DNA of 5,018 nt from Porticoccaceae bacterium (GTDB lineage Bacteria > Pseudomonadota > Gammaproteobacteria > Pseudomonadales > Porticoccaceae): positions 1-5,018 of the forward strand of contig JAUUYV010000182.1 of NCBI GenBank assembly GCA_030590275.1. Reading direction: 5' to 3'. Below the pieces are notes generated by a model. It was not told the origin of the DNA. It saw nothing but the letters and a program-made list of their open reading frames with translations, and ran no database searches. A program made the position numbers and the translations under genes. Positions 1 through 5,018 of the stretch are shown one piece after another; position 1 is the stretch's first letter, and each line of letters starts with the position of its first letter.

Positions 1-132
1 CGTAGAGTATTAAAGGCTTATTTGCTGTTGTATAACTGTATATGACAGCTAGAAACGTTTGTATTTGAGTCTGCGAGGTACTTTGGGCGGGATAAGGCCA
101 AATCGGGGCAGGAATATCTAATTGATCCTTCA

Positions 133-160
133 AGTATACCCCTTGCAGTAAGGATCGCAA
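133..160 (-). promoter_or_regulatory. Possible minus-strand sigma70-like promoter downstream of trxA
   Basis: On the minus strand TTGCGA (155-160, 4 of 6 to consensus) and TATACT (133-138, 5 of 6) are separated by 16 bases. This would drive leftward transcription of the gene after trxA. In many gammaproteobacteria that gene is rho, but no part of rho is visible here. The elements overlap the hairpin at 140-169, so one of the two assignments may be chance. Confidence 0.3.
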
Positions 161-169
161 GGGTTTTTT
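140..169 (+). terminator. Rho-independent terminator-like hairpin, rightward
   Basis: A perfect 7-bp stem (CCCTTGC at 140-146 with GCAAGGG at 157-163) and a 10-base loop are followed at once by six T residues (164-169). The T-run lies only on the plus-strand side, so it would end rightward transcription entering from left of the window. No plus-strand gene tail is recognisable in 1-139: the longest frame open at the left edge stops at 43-45. It does not look like a terminator for the leftward trxA, because on that strand the sequence after the stem is not T-rich. Confidence 0.5.
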
Positions 170-186
170 AATTCCGGTTTTGGGGC

Positions 187-224
187 GTTTTACAGAATCG
201 TGTCTGTTTTACAGAGCCGTGTCA
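187..224 (-). repeat. 19-bp imperfect tandem duplication at the trxA 3' end
   Basis: Two adjacent 19-base units, 187-205 and 206-224, match at 16 of 19 positions and share an exact 10-base core, GTTTTACAGA on the plus strand. The right-hand unit holds the last codons of trxA and its TAA stop (209-211). The left-hand unit is an out-of-frame copy just past the stop. The pattern suggests a local slippage duplication that left the reading frame of trxA intact. Confidence 0.75.
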
Positions 225-535
225 ATGAATTCAGCGAGCTGGGCTTTCGCCAGTGCGCCGACGCGGGTATCGTGTAAAGCTCCGTTTTTAAATAGCGCCA
301 GGGTTGGGATTCCGCGGACATTAAATTTTTTGGCTGTTTCCTGGTTGCCGTCTACGTCGAGTTTGCAGATCTTTAAGCGGCCTTCGTAGTCATCGGCGAG
401 TTCGTCGAGAATTGGTGCGATCATTTTGCAGGGGCCGCACCATTCTGCCCAAAAATCGACCAATACAGGCAAATCGGCATTGATGACATCGTTTTCAAAG
501 TTAGCGTCGCTAGTATGTACGAGCTTGTCACCCAT
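209..535 (-). CDS. trxA: Thioredoxin 1
   Basis: Encodes a 108-residue cytoplasmic thioredoxin, the usual length for the family. It reduces protein disulfides such as those of ribonucleotide reductase, methionine sulfoxide reductases and PAPS reductase, and is itself recharged by NADPH-thioredoxin reductase. The active site is Trp32-Cys33-Gly34-Pro35-Cys36 in the motif EWCGPCKM. The buried Asp27 (E. coli Asp26) and the cis-proline in GIPT (Pro77) are present, so it should be fully active. The ATG at 533-535 is supported by a GGAG (plus-strand 543-546) seven bases upstream. The gene diverges from the operon beginning near 828 with a 292-base gap. In related bacteria trxA is commonly followed by rho, which would lie off the left edge. 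A 19-bp tandem duplication covers its stop codon. It is a core gene and its sequence gives no reason to assign it to the metalloid operon. Confidence 0.97.
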   Translation of the reverse strand: MGDKLVHTSDANFENDVINADLPVLVDFWAEWCGPCKMIAPILDELADDYEGRLKICKLDVDGNQETAKKFNVRGIPTLALFKNGALHDTRVGALAKAQLAEFIDTAL

Positions 536-591
536 ATATATTCTCCAGGAGGTGTGGTGCTGAATTAATTGTATATCACGTGTTTGGTGAA

Positions 592-597
592 ATTATA
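592..597 (-). promoter_or_regulatory. Candidate -10 element of the trxA promoter
   Basis: The minus strand carries a perfect TATAAT 56 bases before the trxA ATG. No convincing -35 hexamer lies 16-18 bases further upstream, and there is no extended TG element. It would therefore need an activator, or the true promoter may be elsewhere. The plus strand also reads TATAAT two bases over (594-599), so the -10 alone does not settle direction. Confidence 0.35.
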
Positions 598-610
598 ATG
601 ATCGGATCAT
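598..610. promoter_or_regulatory. Perfect inverted repeat ATGATC-G-GATCAT
   Basis: A perfect 6+1+6 inverted repeat abuts the upstream side of the candidate trxA -10. Its position in a divergent spacer fits a small dimeric regulator's operator. It does not match an operator I can name, and the inference rests on symmetry and location only. Confidence 0.3.
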
Positions 611-619
611 AGCATTTGC

Positions 620-631
620 TCGCTCGAGCGA
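620..631. promoter_or_regulatory. Perfect 12-bp palindrome TCGCTCGAGCGA
   Basis: This uninterrupted 12-bp palindrome starts nine bases after the inverted repeat that ends at 610. It lies between the candidate trxA -10 and the promoter of the rightward operon. It could be an operator, but I cannot assign it to a known regulator. Confidence 0.3.
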
Positions 632-703
632 CCATATCCGGGGAGTTATTATCTACTACCGGGTTAATTTGACGCTGAGCGCCGACTATAAACGGGGTAG
701 CAG

Positions 704-731
704 TTGACTCTTTGCGAGGGAACGATTTAAT
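704..731 (+). promoter_or_regulatory. Sigma70-like promoter of the rightward operon
   Basis: TTGACT (704-709, 5 of 6) and TTTAAT (726-731, 5 of 6) are separated by 16 bases. Transcription would start near 738, leaving a leader of about 90 bases before the ATG at 828, or about 150 before the alternative ATT at 891. It is the best promoter match in the divergent spacer and faces the fusion gene. A second TTGACG (669-674) lies only 12 bases from a TATAAA and is not a usable pair. Confidence 0.6.
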
Positions 732-827
732 ACCATGCTTTACCTGTGGAGCCTGGACTGAGTGCTCGGTAAGGTTAAAGTCAATGTGCTTCGAGCAAGT
801 ATCCGCTTAGAATGAATCCTCTGGAGT

Positions 828-3023
828 ATGTCTTGCTTCTCGTTATGGGGAAAGAAGGATTTATCGCAAGTACAGGAAGGAGAGCTTACTATTAAAAAAT
901 TAGCGCTACTTTTGGCCTTAGTTGGTGTGATAGTAGCTTTTTTCTGGTTTGATTTAAGCGAAACGATAAGTGTCGGTTTTTTCCGTGATCGTTTTATAGA
1001 CTATCCCTTTTCTACTGTAGCAATATTTTTTGTAATCTACGTGCTAGCCACGGCCTTGTCCCTCCCCACTGGGACAGTATTAACGGTTATCGGTGGCATG
1101 ACCTTTGGTCTGGCTACTGGAACTTTATTGGTCTCCTTTGCCAGCACCATTGGCGCTACGCTGGCATTTCTGCTCGCCCGTTTTATATTGAAAGATTGGG
1201 TGCAACAAAAATTCGCTACTTATTTAAAACCCCTCAATCGCGGGGTAGAAAAGGATGGCGCTTTTTATCTATTCACACTTAGATTGATTCCGGTATTCCC
1301 GTTCTGGGTCATTAATTTACTAACTGGGCTAACCCCGCTACGCACCTGGACTTACTACTGGGTTAGTCAAATAGCAATGTTTCCCGCCACTATTGTGTAT
1401 GTTTATGCGGGAGCGGAGCTGGGAGCGGTAGAGGAGTTCTCGACATCAGGAATCTTGAAACCGGACCTGATCCTGGCATTTGCCTTGTTGGCGGTTTTTC
1501 CGTTTCTTGCACGGGGGATTGTGGCTGCTATCAATAGGCAGAGAGTTTACCGTGCATATGATCGTCCGAAGCAATTTGATGCTAACGTACTAGTCATTGG
1601 CGCGGGTAGTGCCGGACTGGTTTCTGCCTACATCGCCGCGACAGTAAAAGCTAAGGTTACGCTGGTGGAAAAGCACCTTATGGGAGGTGATTGTCTCAAT
1701 ACGGGCTGTGTGCCCAGCAAGACCCTGATTCGTACAGCTAATGCGGTTCATGATATCCGCTGCGCAGACCAGCTGGGTATTAGTAGCACTTCCGTAAAAG
1801 TGGATTTTCCAAAAGTGATGACTCGTGTCCGAGAGGTGATTGCTCGCATCGAACCCCATGATTCCATTGAACGTTACACAGAACTTGGTGTGAAGTGCGT
1901 ACAGGGTACGGCAAAAATTCTGTCACCCTGGCTGGTTGAGGTGGGAGAACAACGAATTACCGCCCAAAACATTATTATTGCCAGCGGGGCCAACCCGGCG
2001 GTGCCGAATATCCCCGGATTAGAAAGGATAGATTATTTAACGTCGGATACGGTTTGGAGCCTCGACAAACTCCCCGAGAAGCTATTAGTGGTTGGCAGCG
2101 GCCCAATCGGTTGCGAATTGGCTCAGGCCTTCCAGCGTTTAGGCAGCAAGGTAACAATTGCTGGGCGTGCTGCTCGTTTGCTCCCCAGAGAAGATGACGA
2201 GGTGTCTGAACACATAAGCGGGGTTTTTACCGATGAAGGCCTGCAAGTTTTGTGTGCATGTAAGTTAGTAGCGTTTGAAGTTACTAATGAAGTATCTGGT
2301 ATACCGCAGTACCAGGCGGTCTTCCAGTCAAATGGTGCGGAGAAGCGGGTAGCGTTTGATCGGGTTCTGCTTGCCCTGGGGCGAAAGCCGAATACCGAAG
2401 GCTTTGGTCTCGAAGATCTGGGTGTTGGGGTGGCTGACAACGGTACCATTGAGGTAGACGATTATCTGCGCACAAAATACCCTAATATTTATGCTTGCGG
2501 TGATGTGGCCGGGCCCTACCAGTTTACTCATGCCGCTGCTCATCAGGCCTGGTACGCGGCGGTTAATGCTTTGTTCGGGCGTTTTAAAAAGTTTAAAGTG
2601 GATTATTCAGTTATTCCCTGGGCCACGTTTACCGCCCCGGAAGTTGCTCGCGTGGGTTTGAATGAGCGAGAGGCCAGGGAGCAGGGCGTGGCTTATGAGG
2701 TGACATCTTATGATCTGAGTGAGCTGGATCGCGCCATTACCGATAATATCGCAAGTGGTTTTGTGAAAGTGTTAACCGTCCCCGGCAAGGATAAAATTTT
2801 GGGTGCGACCATCGTCGGTCATCACGGTAGCGAAATGTTGACGGAGTTTGTCACGGCCATAAAACGAAACCTTGGACTTAATAAAGTTCTGGGTACAATT
2901 CACATCTACCCAACCCTGAGTGAGGCCAATAAATTTGTGGCGGGTAACTGGAAGCGGGTTCATGCTCCTGAGAAGCTATTAAGCCTGGTGGAAAAATACC
3001 ACCGTTGGATGAGGAAAACGTAA
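828..3023 (+). CDS. TVP38/TMEM64 membrane domain fused to FAD-dependent disulfide oxidoreductase (mercuric reductase/lipoamide dehydrogenase class)
   Basis: A 731-residue two-part protein. Residues about 24-235 are a polytopic membrane domain of the TVP38/TMEM64 (SNARE-associated/DedA-like) family, with hydrophobic segments near 24-42, 63-81, 83-120, 155-195 and 213-235. Its hallmarks are the Gly-rich GGMTFGLATG (89-98) and RLIPVFPFWVIN (152-163). From about residue 251 it is a full class-I flavin disulfide reductase: FAD-binding GAGSAG (258-263), redox pair Cys289/Cys294 in GGDCLNTGCVPSK, NAD(P)-binding GSGPIG (423-428), second FAD motif CGDVAGP (557-563) and a C-terminal dimerisation domain. 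The catalytic His of lipoamide dehydrogenase is Tyr694 (HIYPTLSE), as in MerA, while Glu699 is kept. Gly446 replaces the acidic residue that usually selects NADH. MerA's heavy-metal-associated N-terminal domain and Cys-Cys tail are absent. The flavoenzyme should face the cytoplasm; its substrate is unknown. The start is uncertain: the ATG has GGAG only one base upstream, whereas an in-frame ATT at 891 follows AAGGAG at eight bases and would give 710 residues beginning Lys-Lys-Leu. The stop codon overlaps the ATG of the methyltransferase gene. Confidence 0.9.
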   Translation: MSCFSLWGKKDLSQVQEGELTIKKLALLLALVGVIVAFFWFDLSETISVGFFRDRFIDYPFSTVAIFFVIYVLATALSLPTGTVLTVIGGMTFGLATGTLLVSFASTIGATLAFLLARFILKDWVQQKFATYLKPLNRGVEKDGAFYLFTLRLIPVFPFWVINLLTGLTPLRTWTYYWVSQIAMFPATIVYVYAGAELGAVEEFSTSGILKPDLILAFALLAVFPFLARGIVAAINRQRVYRAYDRPKQFDANVLVIGAGSAGLVSAYIAATVKAKVTLVEKHLMGGDCLNTGCVPSKTLIRTANAVHDIRCADQLGISSTSVKVDFPKVMTRVREVIARIEPHDSIERYTELGVKCVQGTAKILSPWLVEVGEQRITAQNIIIASGANPAVPNIPGLERIDYLTSDTVWSLDKLPEKLLVVGSGPIGCELAQAFQRLGSKVTIAGRAARLLPREDDEVSEHISGVFTDEGLQVLCACKLVAFEVTNEVSGIPQYQAVFQSNGAEKRVAFDRVLLALGRKPNTEGFGLEDLGVGVADNGTIEVDDYLRTKYPNIYACGDVAGPYQFTHAAAHQAWYAAVNALFGRFKKFKVDYSVIPWATFTAPEVARVGLNEREAREQGVAYEVTSYDLSELDRAITDNIASGFVKVLTVPGKDKILGATIVGHHGSEMLTEFVTAIKRNLGLNKVLGTIHIYPTLSEANKFVAGNWKRVHAPEKLLSLVEKYHRWMRKT
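877..882 (+). promoter_or_regulatory. Strong Shine-Dalgarno AAGGAG inside the annotated 5' end of the fusion gene
   Basis: AAGGAG is followed after eight bases by ATT-AAA-AAA-TTA (891 onward), in frame with the fusion protein and just before its first membrane segment. Spacing and strength are better than for the ATG at 828, whose GGAG (823-826) is one base away. It suggests that initiation may occur at ATT 891, or that this is an internal SD-like sequence arising by chance in Glu-Gly-Glu codons. Confidence 0.4.
3011..3015 (+). promoter_or_regulatory. Ribosome binding site that fixes the arsM-like start at 3023
   Basis: GAGGA lies seven bases before the ATG at 3023-3025, inside the last codons of the fusion gene. 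This supports ATG 3023 over the in-frame TTG at 3005. Stop and start overlap as TAATG, a typical arrangement for translational coupling. Confidence 0.75.
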
Positions 3024-4156
3024 TGAGTGTTTATACAAATGTCAGTGATCGCTACGCGAAAGGCGCGCAAGCCCGAGAGGAATCACTTTGCTGTCCGGTG
3101 GATTACGATCGTTCTCTGTTAGCCATGTTGCCGTCTGAAATTATAGAAAAAGATTATGGCTGCGGTGATCCCTCACGCTACGTACGCGAAGGCGATACCG
3201 TGCTCGATCTGGGCAGTGGTGGTGGAAAAATTTGTTATATGGCTGCGCAGTTGGTTGGTGATGCCGGTCGGGTGATCGGTGTGGACATGACCGATGACAT
3301 GTTGGCGCTCGCCCGAAAATATCAAGGTGAAATGGCACAAAAGCTGGGTGGAAGCCGAGTAGAATTCAAAAAAGCTTATATTCAGAACCTCGCCATGGAT
3401 GTAGAAAAAACAGATGCGTTTCTTGCCTCAAGCCCGGTCAAGGATTCGAATACCCTGAGAGAATTCGAAGACTGGAAATTAAAACAAAGTAAAGAAAACC
3501 CGCTTATCGAAACCTCCGGTATTGACCTGGTGATTTCTAATTGTGTGCTGAATCTCGTTGCCGAGCAGGATAGAAAGCAAATGATCAGCGAAATATTTCG
3601 TGTATTAAAACCCAGTGGTCGAGTGGCGATCTCTGATATTGTGGCCGACGAGTATGTGCCGGAGCATTTAAAAAATGATGCTACCTTATGGAGCGGCTGT
3701 ATATCTGGTGCCTTTCAGGAAAAAGAATTTTTACAGGCCTTTATTGACGCAGGTTTTGTGGGAGCGAGATACGATAAATGGGATGCGGAGCCCTGGCAGG
3801 TGGTGGAGGGTATTGAATTTCGGTCGGTGACCTTAACTGCCATGAAACCCAGTCAGGCAGATATTTACGATGGTGATCACGCAGTTTTATATAAAGGACC
3901 CTATGCCAAAGTGTACGACGATCTGGGTAATGTCTATTTGCGCGGGGAGCGGATGGCCGTATCCAGGCGTACCCATGACCTGATGATGGACGATTACTAC
4001 GCTGGTGATTTTATCGGTTTGGACCCTGCCGAGCCCCGTAACCACGGTGGTTTTTGTAAGCCGCAAGGAACGCTAAGATCCGCGCTGGAAACCAAAGGTG
4101 GTCGTCATAGTCTAGGGCAAGGCGGAAGTGGTGGAGACCCTGGCGCTTGTTGCTAG
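3023..4156 (+). CDS. arsM: ArsM-like arsenite S-adenosylmethionine methyltransferase with Cys-Cys tail
   Basis: A 377-residue cytoplasmic methyltransferase, predicted to transfer methyl groups from S-adenosylmethionine to As(III) bound by cysteine thiolates. The Rossmann motif LDLGSGGGK (61-69) and acidic GVDMT (86-90) bind SAM. The four cysteines of characterised ArsM enzymes are all present in context: SLCCPVDYD (Cys23/24), DYGCGDP (Cys47), SNCVLNL (Cys174) and SGCISGAF (Cys226). The C-terminal region from about 279, with HAVLYKG (286-292), resembles the ArsM C-terminal domain. Two features differ from small canonical ArsM proteins: an insert of roughly 40 residues (about 122-165) before the SNC strand, and a Gly-rich tail ending Gly-Ala-Cys-Cys. 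Both recall the ArsM-like proteins associated with arsenosugar synthesis, from memory of the family. It overlaps the upstream fusion gene by one base and is followed 18 bases later by the glutathione S-transferase. Metalloid methylation is well supported; arsenic rather than selenium, tellurium or antimony is inferred from the cysteine set. Confidence 0.85.
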   Translation: MSVYTNVSDRYAKGAQAREESLCCPVDYDRSLLAMLPSEIIEKDYGCGDPSRYVREGDTVLDLGSGGGKICYMAAQLVGDAGRVIGVDMTDDMLALARKYQGEMAQKLGGSRVEFKKAYIQNLAMDVEKTDAFLASSPVKDSNTLREFEDWKLKQSKENPLIETSGIDLVISNCVLNLVAEQDRKQMISEIFRVLKPSGRVAISDIVADEYVPEHLKNDATLWSGCISGAFQEKEFLQAFIDAGFVGARYDKWDAEPWQVVEGIEFRSVTLTAMKPSQADIYDGDHAVLYKGPYAKVYDDLGNVYLRGERMAVSRRTHDLMMDDYYAGDFIGLDPAEPRNHGGFCKPQGTLRSALETKGGRHSLGQGGSGGDPGACC

Positions 4157-4161
4157 TTCTC

Positions 4162-4165
4162 GGAG
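4162..4165 (+). promoter_or_regulatory. Shine-Dalgarno GGAG placed for an ATT start at 4175
   Basis: GGAG lies nine bases before ATT 4175-4177, in the short gap after the arsM-like stop codon. No ATG, GTG or TTG in the glutathione S-transferase frame follows it before 4214, which is inside the conserved active-site helix. The site therefore points to ATT as the initiator. Confidence 0.5.
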
Positions 4166-4174
4166 TGATAGCAT

Positions 4175-4780
4175 ATTCCCTTACTATATAGCTTCAGACG
4201 TTGTCCCTACGCCATGCGGGCACGTATGGCGCTGTATCAGGCGCAGATGCAGGTAGAAATTTACGAAGTTGATTTGAAACAAAAACCCGAGGAGATGCTA
4301 AAACTTTCACCAAAAGGTCTGGTGCCGGTATTGCTCCTGGATAATGGTAGTGTCATCGACGAAAGTCTGGAGGTGATGCGTTGGGCTCTGGAGCAGAATG
4401 ATCCTGCTGACTGGTTGTTACAAAAAGGTGCGCTTGCCCGGGCCCTGATTACAGAAAATGATGGTTCCTTTAAGCAGGCGCTTGATCGCTATAAATATCC
4501 CCAGCGATTTCCCGAGGAAAACTGTTCCGGGGCTCGTGATCAGGCATTGCTGTTTATAGAGCGCTTAAATGCGAGCCTGAAAGGAAACCCTTATTTGTCA
4601 GGGAGCAAGGCGGGTTTTGCAGATATTGCAATATTCCCGTTTATCCGACAATTTGCCAATGTCGATATGACCTGGTTTAACAGCTTGCCAATGGACGCTT
4701 TGCAAGTTTGGTTAGTTAGTTTGGTGGAAAGTACGGAGTTTAACTGGATTATGCAAAAACAAAGAACCTTATTGCTCTAA
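4175..4780 (+). CDS. Glutathione S-transferase/thioltransferase-like protein with apparent ATT start
   Basis: About 201 residues when read from ATT 4175. The N-terminal thioredoxin-fold domain begins PLLYSFRRCPYAMRAR, with catalytic-type Cys10 in the Cys-Pro-Tyr context of omega-like and thioltransferase GSTs. It continues with cis-Pro51 in PKGLVPVL and the glutathione gamma-Glu-binding pair Glu63-Ser64 in IDESLEVM. An all-helical C-terminal domain includes YLSGSKAGFADIAIFPFIRQF. The first ATG in frame (4214) is codon 14 and would remove the first beta strand and Cys10, so it is not a credible start. An in-frame TAG at 4169-4171 blocks any start further upstream. ATT is therefore either a rare AUU initiator behind GGAG, as in infC and pcnB, or a mutated ATG in a gene that is otherwise intact. 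The gene follows the arsM-like stop by 18 bases in the same operon. A role in glutathione-dependent reduction or conjugation of metalloid species is inferred from context only. Confidence 0.82.
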   Translation: MPLLYSFRRCPYAMRARMALYQAQMQVEIYEVDLKQKPEEMLKLSPKGLVPVLLLDNGSVIDESLEVMRWALEQNDPADWLLQKGALARALITENDGSFKQALDRYKYPQRFPEENCSGARDQALLFIERLNASLKGNPYLSGSKAGFADIAIFPFIRQFANVDMTWFNSLPMDALQVWLVSLVESTEFNWIMQKQRTLLL

Positions 4781-4826
4781 AAGAAAGAATCCCAATTACC
4801 CTAAATGACAACTGTTTGATGACTTG

Positions 4827-5018
4827 ATGAAAAATCTGACAATTTCAGCAGAATCGCTAGCGACCTTGCATGAACAGCTGCCAGTCCTTTGTTTTGATCC
4901 CGCTGCGGACACATCAACGGCCCAGTTGCCGGCTGCTCAGGATTATCTTCGTTTCTATCATTTACACCCCGAGGACTTTGCTCACCAATTACAGCATTAT
5001 CTGGGCATGATTCCTGTC
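4827..5018 (+). CDS. N-terminal part of a probable alpha/beta hydrolase (cut by window edge)
   Basis: The frame is open from ATG 4827 to the last base, giving 64 residues with no stop. The visible part begins MKNLTISAESLATLHEQLP and contains YLRFYHLHPEDFAHQL. I recall similar leading segments (a Tyr-x-x-Phe-Tyr-x-Leu stretch before the core fold) from gammaproteobacterial serine-hydrolase family proteins, but the nucleophile elbow and catalytic residues lie outside the window, so the assignment is tentative. No clear Shine-Dalgarno precedes the ATG. A TGA in frame at 4806-4808 limits the start to this ATG or the TTG just before it. It lies 46 bases after the glutathione S-transferase with no terminator between, so it may be co-transcribed. 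Confidence 0.6.
   Translation, partial: MKNLTISAESLATLHEQLPVLCFDPAADTSTAQLPAAQDYLRFYHLHPEDFAHQLQHYLGMIPV

Noticed and set aside
1..139. rho as the gene left of trxA
   Set aside because: The trxA-rho order is common, but no minus-strand start or coding sequence for rho is visible, so it is not annotated.
180..389. Plus-strand open frame of 69 codons opposite trxA
   Set aside because: It lies antisense to the certain thioredoxin gene, has no Shine-Dalgarno and resembles no known protein.
735..810. Two 8-codon frames in the operon leader (starts at 735 and 784)
   Set aside because: They have no attenuator-type hairpin or codon bias linked to them; the second has only a weak AAGG nine bases upstream.
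812..895. Small 27-codon frame (MNPLEYVLLL...) overlapping the start of the fusion gene
   Set aside because: It has no convincing ribosome binding site and overlaps the fusion gene in another frame; it is too short to distinguish from chance.
1590..2963. Several minus-strand open frames of 60-108 codons inside the fusion gene
   Set aside because: All are antisense shadows of a well-conserved enzyme, with no domain-like sequence or ribosome binding sites that I can see.
3005..3022. TTG at 3005 as the methyltransferase start
   Set aside because: The ATG at 3023 has GAGGA at seven bases and forms the usual TAATG overlap; the six extra residues come from the end of the upstream gene.
828..3023. 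A plain lipoamide dehydrogenase (lpd) or mercuric reductase (merA) name for the fusion
   Set aside because: The membrane domain, the Tyr at the catalytic base position and the missing MerA Cys tail and N-terminal metal-binding domain make either name misleading.
3141..3338. Minus-strand 65-codon frame inside the ArsM-like gene
   Set aside because: It is antisense to the conserved SAM-binding region and has no sign of being coding.
4214..4780. Glutathione S-transferase starting at the ATG at 4214
   Set aside because: This would remove the first beta strand and active-site Cys, which are clearly encoded in the same frame just upstream.

Overview
The window looks like chromosome of a moderate-GC gammaproteobacterium, probably marine. 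Cellvibrionales-type organisms fit the protein style, but that placement is an impression from the protein sequences and was not computed. It contains one housekeeping gene on the minus strand (thioredoxin 1, trxA, 209-535) and, diverging from it, a plus-strand accessory operon that starts near 828 and runs off the right edge.

Layout. 1-208 has no supportable gene. It carries a hairpin plus T-run reading rightward (140-169), an overlapping minus-strand promoter-like pair, and a 19-bp imperfect tandem duplication covering the trxA stop codon. trxA follows. The 292-base divergent spacer (536-827) holds a good sigma70-like promoter for the rightward operon (704-731), a perfect -10 hexamer for trxA (592-597) and two perfect palindromes. 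The operon then reads: (1) a 731-residue fusion of a TVP38/TMEM64-type membrane domain with a complete FAD/disulfide oxidoreductase of the lipoamide dehydrogenase/mercuric reductase class; (2) an ArsM-like arsenite S-adenosylmethionine methyltransferase whose ATG overlaps the fusion's stop codon; (3) a glutathione S-transferase/thioltransferase-like protein; (4) the first 64 codons of a probable alpha/beta hydrolase.

How the genes may work together. The ArsM-like protein keeps all four cysteines known from arsenite methyltransferases. It also has an extra insert and a Cys-Cys tail. The fused flavoenzyme keeps its CxxxxC disulfide but has Tyr in place of the usual catalytic His, as mercuric reductase does. 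A membrane-anchored thiol/metalloid redox enzyme, a metalloid methyltransferase and a glutathione-dependent protein together suggest a metalloid (most likely arsenic) modification or detoxification operon. It may be related to arsenosugar/arsenolipid synthesis, but no radical-SAM ArsS is visible here, so this is inference.

The most unusual feature is translation initiation. The glutathione S-transferase has no ATG, GTG or TTG before its conserved active-site motif; an ATT sits exactly where the initiator Met should be, behind a GGAG. The fusion gene also has an ATT, followed by Lys-Lys-Leu, behind a near-perfect AAGGAG, while its only ATG has an SD-like sequence that is too close to use. These are either two AUU starts in one operon or a start-codon lesion plus a coincidence.
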